A stretch of 6,325 nt of DNA from Methanobacteriota archaeon (lineage in GTDB: Archaea; Thermoplasmatota; Poseidoniia; Poseidoniales; Poseidoniaceae): positions 19,531 through 25,855 of the forward strand of contig PBHQ01000014.1 in the NCBI GenBank assembly GCA_002719475.1, written 5' to 3'. The position numbers were made by a program, and so were the translations under genes. This document shows, one piece after another, positions 1 to 4,634 of the stretch (position 1 is the first letter of the stretch; each line of letters starts with the position of its first letter). The notes under the pieces are model-generated. The model had not been told where the DNA came from, searched no databases, and saw nothing but the letters and a program-made list of their open reading frames with translations.

Positions 1-131
1 TCCTCACAGATCGCTCCTGCGCGATTAACGAAATCCAATGCGCTAACGAAATCTGCAAACTCAAAGGTGCGCTGGAGGTGGTGATTATCCACCATAGTCC
101 AATTATCTTCAGACAAAGAAATCAACCCCAC
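1..131 (-). CDS. Pterin-4a-carbinolamine dehydratase (PCD/DCoH), N-terminal part, cut by the window edge
   Basis: Forty-three codons are readable without a stop before the left edge. The product contains a tryptophan (residue 11), then HHLQRTFEF (17-25), DFVSALDFVNRAG (27-39) and the start of the following acidic stretch. This is the characteristic first half of the COG2154 family (W, L-x-R-x-F-x-F, DF-x-x-A-x-x-F-x-x-R). The enzyme dehydrates 4a-hydroxytetrahydropterin in the cytoplasm. In microbes without aromatic amino acid hydroxylases its role is less clear, and a link with molybdopterin has been proposed. The catalytic HHP motif lies beyond the edge, so activity cannot be judged; the HH at 17-18 is not that motif. 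The N-terminus is short, without the usual first helix, as in the compact family members. The start is uncertain: GTG at 131 or TTG at 125, the latter overlapping the upstream stop as TTGA. No clear ribosome binding site is visible, so translation may be coupled to the 146-aa gene. Confidence 0.8.
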   Translation of the reverse strand, partial: MGLISLSEDNWTMVDNHHLQRTFEFADFVSALDFVNRAGAICE

Positions 132-562
132 AGATGGGTATCGTCTCTACCCTCTCCTTCCTTCTCGACCTTTTCATTGAGTTTGTTTCGCCTCTTCATG
201 TCTTCTCTTTCAAAGGCCAGCAATTCCTTATCATCGAGATATGCAGGTCTCATGTGAGCGACTAGAATGACTTCAACAATTACATCTCGCGAAATGTAGT
301 GCAATTTTCCATCTTTCGTCAATAGTTCGACGGTCATCTTTCCCGAAGACACCAAGCGCCCCCTAATCCAAGGGTCCATTCCTTCGGGTAAGGCCCTAGC
401 GTCTAACAACATCTCGACAAGATCATCCCTGCGCAATCCATACCTGCGGTTGAGTAAATCTCCACTTGTCACGGCTTCAATGCCCTGTAGTTCGGGGCAT
501 CCTAATTCTTCCCACATATCCTTGGCCCAGGCCGGAAGCCCATCTTCTGTTATGCCGCTCAT
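122..562 (-). CDS. Conserved-looking hypothetical protein, 146 aa, possible small beta-barrel plus charged helix
   Basis: I do not recognise this protein. Residues 1-60 look helical. Residues 65-104 alternate hydrophobic and polar residues in three likely beta strands (WIRGRLV, MTVELLTKDGKLHYIS, VIVEVILVAHM), with a DG turn reminiscent of small barrel folds such as Sm-like domains, although no family signature is secure. Residues 107-137 are a highly charged, probably helical tail (DDKELLAFEREDMKRRNK and following). There is no signal peptide or membrane segment, so it is probably cytoplasmic. The ATG start is supported by a GAGG seven bases upstream (570-573), the same register as at prf1. 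It overlaps the start of the PCD gene and probably shares its transcript, and it is divergent from the NOG1-like gene. Coding is supported by the ribosome binding site, the tight overlap with a recognisable gene, and the composition. Confidence 0.72.
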   Translation of the reverse strand: MSGITEDGLPAWAKDMWEELGCPELQGIEAVTSGDLLNRRYGLRRDDLVEMLLDARALPEGMDPWIRGRLVSSGKMTVELLTKDGKLHYISRDVIVEVILVAHMRPAYLDDKELLAFEREDMKRRNKLNEKVEKEGEGRDDTHLWG

Positions 563-650
563 CGGTTCGCCTCGACACTCTCAACGGGTGGTGGTGTAAA
601 AGGTCGACGTTTGAAGAGGGGGTAGCCCCGCGCATGGCTCGGGGAGGAAC
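563..650. promoter_or_regulatory. Divergent intergenic spacer with a weak TATA-like element
   Basis: These 88 bp separate the starts of the 146-aa gene (minus) and the NOG1-like gene (plus), so both promoters should lie here. The only A/T-rich stretch is TGTAAAA at 595-601 (TTTTACA on the minus strand). It sits about 50 bp before the plus-strand start, a plausible archaeal TATA position with a short leader. It is close to the minus-strand start and would give a leader of only about 10 nt. No BRE-like purine run is convincing. The ribosome binding sites of both genes are at the edges: GAGG at 570-573 (minus) and GGAGG at 643-647 (plus). Confidence 0.3.
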
Positions 651-1724
651 ATGCGGATACGTTGGAAGAGCGTTCCAACCGTCTTGTTTGGAGACGAGTT
701 GTTGGACAAGGCCTTCACCAAAGCTCGTTCTGCAGCAGACAGGGTCAATGATTCCGATAAGACCTTTCGAGTTCGTAAGCAAATGCGCGGGATGGTGCAG
801 ACTGCAGGAGATACGCTGTATGATTCATTGATGTCGATGGTTCATTCTTGGCCATCTTTGGACCAGATGCCTCGCTTCGATCAGGCCATGATTGAGGCTG
901 CTGTGGGATGCGACATGTACCGCAAGAATCTCGCCTCATTACAATGGGCAGCGGGCCAGATTAGGTCGGTTGCTTCACAGAATGCGAAGAAGATTACTCG
1001 TACAGCCAATATCGAATATATGCACGAATGTAGGCGCGAAGCCTATGGTCGAATATCGAGCTTGATTTCTCAAGTTGGAAAACCTCTTCAATGGCTTAAC
1101 GAATCAAGAGAAGTCCTCAAACGTTTGCCTTCTATAGATGAATTAGACCCCTGTGTTGTTATTGCAGGTGCGCCCAATGTCGGCAAGTCTGCCTTAATCA
1201 GAGCATTATCTAGTGGAGAGCCTGAGGTCAATTCCTATCCATTCACAACAAAACAATTGCATGTAGGACATTTTGAAGCCAACAGATTGCGCGTTCAATT
1301 GGTAGATACTCCAGGTTTACTCGATCGTCCGATGCAAGAACGAAATGATATCGAAATGCAAGCGATTGCAGCTTTAGAACATCTTGGCAGTTTGGTTCTT
1401 TTTCTTCTAGATGCTAGTGAGTCATCTGGAAGCAGTATGGAGGATCAATTACATCTCTTGGCCGAGGTAGAAGAGTTGTTACAGGAAGAAGAAGTGCTTG
1501 TCTGCATGTCCAAAGGCGATTTGTTAGAGGGATTGCCTGAGGATTGGGGAGAGAGCGAATTGTCATACATGGACAGAGGACCAGTATTCAGCGTTCAAGA
1601 TGGGATTGGCGTCGAAGGGTTGCGTAATCTGATGATGCAACATATCATGACAGTTCAACGCGGAGACCCGATGTCTCTGCCTGAAGGTTGGCATCGTCGT
1701 GATCACGAGGAATCCACATTGTAG
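651..1724 (+). CDS. nog1: NOG1-family GTPase, archaeal type
   Basis: A 357-aa protein with the two-part NOG1 layout. The N-terminal helical domain (about 1-165) opens with the family-typical VPTVLFGDELLDKAF (8-22). A GTPase domain follows with P-loop GAPNVGKS (173-180), switch I YPFTT (196-200), and DTPGLLDRP (219-227) followed by the family-typical ERNDIE. The long C-terminal region of eukaryotic NOG1 is absent, as is usual in archaea. Eukaryotic NOG1 acts in large-subunit ribosome assembly; a similar role is inferred here. The G4 motif, normally NKxD, reads SKGD (287-290), which may affect guanine recognition. ATG 651 is the only start after the in-frame stop at 612 and has GGAGG three bases upstream, closer than at the other genes. 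It is divergent from the 146-aa gene and ends 2 bp from a convergent gene. Confidence 0.9.
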   Translation: MRIRWKSVPTVLFGDELLDKAFTKARSAADRVNDSDKTFRVRKQMRGMVQTAGDTLYDSLMSMVHSWPSLDQMPRFDQAMIEAAVGCDMYRKNLASLQWAAGQIRSVASQNAKKITRTANIEYMHECRREAYGRISSLISQVGKPLQWLNESREVLKRLPSIDELDPCVVIAGAPNVGKSALIRALSSGEPEVNSYPFTTKQLHVGHFEANRLRVQLVDTPGLLDRPMQERNDIEMQAIAALEHLGSLVLFLLDASESSGSSMEDQLHLLAEVEELLQEEEVLVCMSKGDLLEGLPEDWGESELSYMDRGPVFSVQDGIGVEGLRNLMMQHIMTVQRGDPMSLPEGWHRRDHEESTL

Positions 1725-1726
1725 GA

Positions 1727-2254
1727 TTATTTGGAGTGTACATCGGGTTTGAAACCCCAAGCCAAGAGTCCTATTCCTATTGCGAATAAGGCAAACATCA
1801 GTCCAGAAGATAATCCTGCACTCCAAGTATAGGATATTGAATTCGTTCTAAGGCTTGAACTGGTAGAATCCGAACCGCTGGCGAAGCGATAACTACCTGG
1901 TTCTGCAGACCACGAGAAAGAACCGCTAGAATCAGGACCTCCAGCAACAAAGTTTAGTTCATCTTCGTCGCAACTCAAGTGACTGGGTAGAGACTCGCAG
2001 GAGGGAGGGACTTCGTTTTCTATAACCCCGATCCAAGCCGAGGATTGACTCCATGAGACTTCGGCTTTGACTTCAAGAATTACGGCGATACCAGGAATGT
2101 CCAGTGTATCGTGAGAGACTCCAGCATCACAAGCAAGTGGTGGTACACATGCCGGGACATTGGTAGAAACTTCCCCCTCTCCTGAAAGTCCGATTGCTCC
2201 TAAAACAGCGACTATTAGAATAATGAAACCGATTAGCGCAGGAATTATTCTCAT
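1727..2254 (-). CDS. Membrane-anchored protein of unknown function, two hydrophobic helices around a Cys/Ser-rich domain
   Basis: I do not recognise this 175-aa protein. It has an N-terminal hydrophobic helix (about 4-22, IIPALIGFIILIVAVLGAIG), which could be a signal anchor or an uncleaved signal peptide. A loop of about 125 residues follows, then a second helix (about 149-167) and a short polar tail (GFKPDVHSK). The loop is acidic and rich in Ser and Gly. It has four cysteines (36, 42, 86, 95) and alternating beta-like segments (AVILEVKAEVSW, GSFSWSAEPGSYRFASG). An extracytoplasmic, disulfide-linked beta domain is the likely reading. ATG 2254 is chosen over an in-frame TTG at 2275 because GGTGAT lies exactly three bases upstream and because the TTG start would add seven polar residues and overlap the preceding stop. 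It is the third gene of the pyrH cluster, 10 bp after the zinc-ribbon gene. Confidence 0.78.
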   Translation of the reverse strand: MRIIPALIGFIILIVAVLGAIGLSGEGEVSTNVPACVPPLACDAGVSHDTLDIPGIAVILEVKAEVSWSQSSAWIGVIENEVPPSCESLPSHLSCDEDELNFVAGGPDSSGSFSWSAEPGSYRFASGSDSTSSSLRTNSISYTWSAGLSSGLMFALFAIGIGLLAWGFKPDVHSK

Positions 2255-2257
2255 CGT

Positions 2258-2263
2258 ATCACC
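2258..2263 (-). promoter_or_regulatory. Ribosome binding site GGTGAT of the two-helix membrane protein gene
   Basis: GGTGAT is followed by three bases (ACG) and ATG at 2254. It lies just after the TAA of the zinc-ribbon gene, is complementary to AUCACC at the 3' end of archaeal 16S rRNA, and decides the start of the downstream gene. Confidence 0.75.
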
Positions 2264-2264
2264 C

Positions 2265-2561
2265 TTATCGACCAACTATTGTTGCATATATCAATGGGGC
2301 CATGAAGATGATTACGAAGACGAAGAAGGCTATTCTCACCATTCTCTCATTCTTCTTATTCTTCTCCCAATCTTTGGCACAATTCTCTTCTCCGCAAATA
2401 GGAGGATCCCTTTTCAAGTCTATAGGAACGTGACATATTCTACAATGTCTATGCAGAGAGGCACTCTTATTCCGCCCCTTTCCAGCAGCTTTCTTGGCTC
2501 CAGTTTTCATGGCATCTGCGGTCTTTGAGACCTGTTTTTTCAACTTCTCCTTGCTGACCAT
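2265..2561 (-). CDS. DUF2116-like zinc-ribbon protein with a C-terminal membrane helix
   Basis: A 98-aa protein in three parts. Residues 1-36 are a Lys/Ala-rich basic stretch (KKQ, KTGAKKAAGKGRNK). Residues 37-61 form a short zinc-ribbon-like motif, LHRHC-x2-C-HVPI, then C-x4-C (Cys 40, 43, 56, 61). Residues about 75-95 are a strongly hydrophobic helix (VRIAFFVFVIIFMAPLIYATIV), followed by GR. The HRHC-x2-C-x-x-PI start, second Cys pair and tail helix match archaeal DUF2116 proteins, whose function is unknown. The second pair is C-x4-C rather than the more usual C-x3-C. The N-terminus probably faces the cytoplasm, tethered by the tail helix. The ATG at 2561 is chosen over an in-frame TTG at 2564 because GGTGAT ends three bases before it. 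It follows pyrH by 8 bp and is almost certainly cotranscribed with it. Confidence 0.8.
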   Translation of the reverse strand: MVSKEKLKKQVSKTADAMKTGAKKAAGKGRNKSASLHRHCRICHVPIDLKRDPPICGEENCAKDWEKNKKNERMVRIAFFVFVIIFMAPLIYATIVGR

Positions 2562-2564
2562 CAA

Positions 2565-2570
2565 ATCACC
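2565..2570 (-). promoter_or_regulatory. Ribosome binding site GGTGAT of the zinc-ribbon gene
   Basis: GGTGAT shares its first G with the TAG stop of pyrH, is followed by TTG as a three-base spacer, then ATG at 2561. The geometry is the same as at the prf1-argS junction. The overlap with the stop suggests that ribosomes ending pyrH can reinitiate. Confidence 0.78.
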
Positions 2571-3277
2571 TATGGGGTTACCATCGTTCCTTCAAATTCT
2601 AATCCAAGAATTGCATTCTCCAATCGATCCATTTCTCTGCCATCGAGTATTGCCAAACCGAGGGAGTCGTCCATTGCTCTTTGCACGGCAACGGGATCGA
2701 CAACTGCTGATGCACCAGCCGCAAGTGGTTCACCAACTCCGCATATGGTGGCCAGTTGTTCCAAACTCAAAAATTCGTGGTACTGAGCATCGGGGTTGAT
2801 TCTAGGGTCGCTATCGTAAACGTATGGGACATTAGTTGCGATAATACAGCCACTTCCTCCGGCTTCTGCAGCCAATGCTACTGCAACTGCATCAGTTGTA
2901 TGTCCAGGTAGAGTGCCTCCCATGCAGACTACAGCATGTTCACGCAGTAATTGTGCGCCCTCATTGACACTATGCGGAATATCGGGTGCAACATCTATCC
3001 CTACTTGTGCAAGCACCTGCTGGATAATCGTTGCATTAATGCGAGTAGCAGCGATTCCAATCTCATCCAACCTTCTTTCATCATTGACGTGGCCTCTAGC
3101 TAGTGCTATGCCTTCTCTTGCAGGCGCTCCTCCTCCAACTATAATTCCGATTTTGTACTCCATCCCCTCAAGATGAACAATCATCTGTTTGAGGCGTGAG
3201 AACCATATTTGCCGCCCTTCTTCCTCTTCGGGACGCAGAAGACTGCCTCCTAGAGCGATGACCTGTACTTCAGCCAC
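2570..3277 (-). CDS. pyrH: UMP kinase, archaeal PyrH type (amino acid kinase fold)
   Basis: A 235-aa amino-acid-kinase-family protein that phosphorylates UMP to UDP with ATP in cytoplasmic pyrimidine synthesis. Visible family motifs are ALGGSLL (8-14), VGGGAPARE (47-55), ATRINA (77-82), the highly typical GGTLPGHTTDAVA (120-132), TNV-x-x-VYDSDP (148-158), GASAVVDPVA (188-197) and the C-terminal EGTMV (229-233). The length fits archaeal UMP kinases of about 225-240 residues. The usual TNVDGVY reads TNVPYVY here, a Pro-Tyr in place of the conserved Asp-Gly near the ATP site. Isopentenyl phosphate kinase is less likely because GGT-x-PGHTTDAVA is a UMP kinase signature. GTG 3277 is preferred over TTG 3295 because an AGGTG lies eight bases upstream and the protein then begins just before the first beta strand. 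It heads the three-gene minus-strand cluster and is divergent from prf1. Confidence 0.92.
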   Translation of the reverse strand: MAEVQVIALGGSLLRPEEEEGRQIWFSRLKQMIVHLEGMEYKIGIIVGGGAPAREGIALARGHVNDERRLDEIGIAATRINATIIQQVLAQVGIDVAPDIPHSVNEGAQLLREHAVVCMGGTLPGHTTDAVAVALAAEAGGSGCIIATNVPYVYDSDPRINPDAQYHEFLSLEQLATICGVGEPLAAGASAVVDPVAVQRAMDDSLGLAILDGREMDRLENAILGLEFEGTMVTP

Positions 3278-3381
3278 GCTACTGCCACCTTGCAACCTGC
3301 CTTGATGCTGTCGGCAGTTTCTGCTTTACAACGCGGCAGGCTGATAAGCCCCAGCAATGGCCAGTAGAGTGAGGGGTCAGA
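3278..3381. promoter_or_regulatory. Divergent intergenic spacer between pyrH and prf1
   Basis: These 104 bp must hold the promoters of both the pyrH cluster (minus) and prf1-argS (plus). The only TATA-like stretch is CTTTACAAC at 3324-3332. It lies about 50 bp from each start, so it could serve either direction, but it is weak. A 6-bp inverted repeat, CCTGCC (3296-3301) and GGCAGG (3335-3340), brackets it, and another GGCAG occurs at 3313-3317. This may be an operator or chance. GAGG at 3371-3374 is the likely ribosome binding site of prf1. Confidence 0.3.
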
Positions 3382-4626
3382 ATGGCTGAAGATGTTGAGC
3401 AACAGGCCCGCCGCTTGCGTCTGAAGATGGCGCTTGAAGACCTTCAAGAGATGAAAGGTTTCGGTACCGAACTTGTGACCGTTATCATTCCACCTGATAG
3501 GCAGGTTCACGACGCACGTTCTCTACTGCAAAATGAACACGGTCAGGCTGCAAATATCAAATCGAAATCAACCCGCAAAAATGTGCAAGGTGCCATTGAA
3601 TCGGCCATTTCTTCACTTGGCAGATTCAGGGATGCTGGAGAGAGAGGAATTGCCCTTTTCGTGGGTGCTGTAATCGTTGGAAACAACAAAACCCGCATGG
3701 TAAACGTAGTGGTTGATGACCCACCTGAAGCCTTCCAATCCTTCAGGTATCGTTGCGATTCAGTATTCGAGTTGACTCAACTGCAAGAGATGTTAATCGA
3801 TCGCAACTCATACGGTTTATTCGTTATCGACCGTTCCGAAGCAGCTTATGGAATCGCTACTGGAAAGAGGATTCATGTTCAGGAGCATCTTGTTTCTAAC
3901 ATCATGGGTAAACACCGCCAAGGAGGTCAGTCCGCTCAGAGATTCGAACGCCTAATTGAAGAGGCTGCTCACAAGTTTTTCAAGCGAGCAACCGAGCATG
4001 CCAGCGATTACTGGTTGCCGAATATCCAAGATATTCAAGCCATAATCATCGGTGGTCCCGGGGCAACTAAGGATTATGTCGTGAAAAATGAATACTTCCA
4101 TCATGAGGTACAGAAGAAGATTGCCGGTACCCACTTCGACGTGGGATACTCCAATGAGAGTGGAGTTAGGGAATTGGTGGAGAATGCGGGAGCATTGATG
4201 GGTGAGATTGAACTTGATTCTGAGCGCCAATTGATGAATTCATTCCTCAAAGAAGTGATGCAGACATATCCTAAGGCGACTTATGGTGAGAAGATGATTC
4301 GCCAGGCACTTGATCAGGGTGCAGTATCAACTCTTTTGGTTTCTGAATCATTGCGAAAAAGGATGGTAGACCTACATTGTAACATCTGCGGAGCTGATTG
4401 GACGGTAAGTCTTGGACGTATGCAAGCAATCCCACCTTGTTCCAAGTGTAAGACTGATGAAGCGACCAAAGAGGTTGCAGAGCGAGATTTAATCGATGAA
4501 TTAAGCGAAATGGCGATGCGTTCTTCGGCTACCGTTTCATTCATTTCAACCGATACTGAAGAGGGCCTGCAATTGTATCAGGGGTTTGGTGGTCTAGCAG
4601 CAATTCTGAGGTATCCAATATCATAG
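3382..4626 (+). CDS. prf1: Peptide chain release factor subunit 1 (aRF1)
   Basis: A 414-aa archaeal class-1 release factor, full length for the family. It reads all three stop codons in the ribosomal A site and triggers release of the finished protein. Domain 1 carries the stop-decoding motifs NIKS (58-61) and YRCDSVF (123-129, the YxCxxxF motif). Domain 2 carries the catalytic GGQ (181-183) within GKHRQGGQSAQRFER. Domain 3 contains a four-cysteine zinc-binding mini-domain (Cys 333, 336, 353, 356), which many archaeal members have. The C-terminus ends in the usual GFGG-x-x-A-x-LRY. By family knowledge aRF1 works with the GTPase aEF1A and with ABCE1. The ATG at 3382 is supported by GAGG ending seven bases upstream. 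It is the first gene of a pair with argS, 8 bp downstream. Confidence 0.97.
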   Translation: MAEDVEQQARRLRLKMALEDLQEMKGFGTELVTVIIPPDRQVHDARSLLQNEHGQAANIKSKSTRKNVQGAIESAISSLGRFRDAGERGIALFVGAVIVGNNKTRMVNVVVDDPPEAFQSFRYRCDSVFELTQLQEMLIDRNSYGLFVIDRSEAAYGIATGKRIHVQEHLVSNIMGKHRQGGQSAQRFERLIEEAAHKFFKRATEHASDYWLPNIQDIQAIIIGGPGATKDYVVKNEYFHHEVQKKIAGTHFDVGYSNESGVRELVENAGALMGEIELDSERQLMNSFLKEVMQTYPKATYGEKMIRQALDQGAVSTLLVSESLRKRMVDLHCNICGADWTVSLGRMQAIPPCSKCKTDEATKEVAERDLIDELSEMAMRSSATVSFISTDTEEGLQLYQGFGGLAAILRYPIS

Positions 4627-4631
4627 GTGAT
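4626..4631 (+). promoter_or_regulatory. Ribosome binding site GGTGAT of argS
   Basis: GGTGAT begins in the last base of the prf1 TAG stop, is followed by TAG as a three-base spacer, then ATG at 4635. The same geometry is seen at the pyrH to zinc-ribbon junction, suggesting stop-restart coupling of prf1 and argS. Confidence 0.78.
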
Positions 4632-4634
4632 TAG

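Noticed and set aside
72..83. HH pair in the PCD fragment as the catalytic histidines
   Set aside because: These two histidines (17-18) precede L-x-R-x-F-x-F, before the core fold; the catalytic HHP comes later in the family and lies beyond the window.
466..831. Plus-strand open frame of about 120 codons across the 5' end of the 146-aa gene and the start of nog1
   Set aside because: It overlaps two better supported genes on opposite strands, its product is Cys/Arg-rich without a domain, and it has no ribosome binding site.
2255..2275. TTG at 2275 as start of the two-helix membrane protein
   Set aside because: It would add seven polar residues before the hydrophobic helix and overlap the upstream stop, whereas ATG 2254 has GGTGAT at the standard spacing.
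2160..2528. Plus-strand open frame of about 120 codons with hydrophobic stretches, opposite the two membrane protein genes
   Set aside because: Its hydrophobic segments partly reflect the opposite-strand membrane and charged segments; the minus-strand genes have clean ribosome binding sites, a zinc-ribbon motif and operon spacing.
2913..3176. Plus-strand open frame antisense to pyrH
   Set aside because: It lies fully inside the well supported pyrH gene and has no recognisable features.
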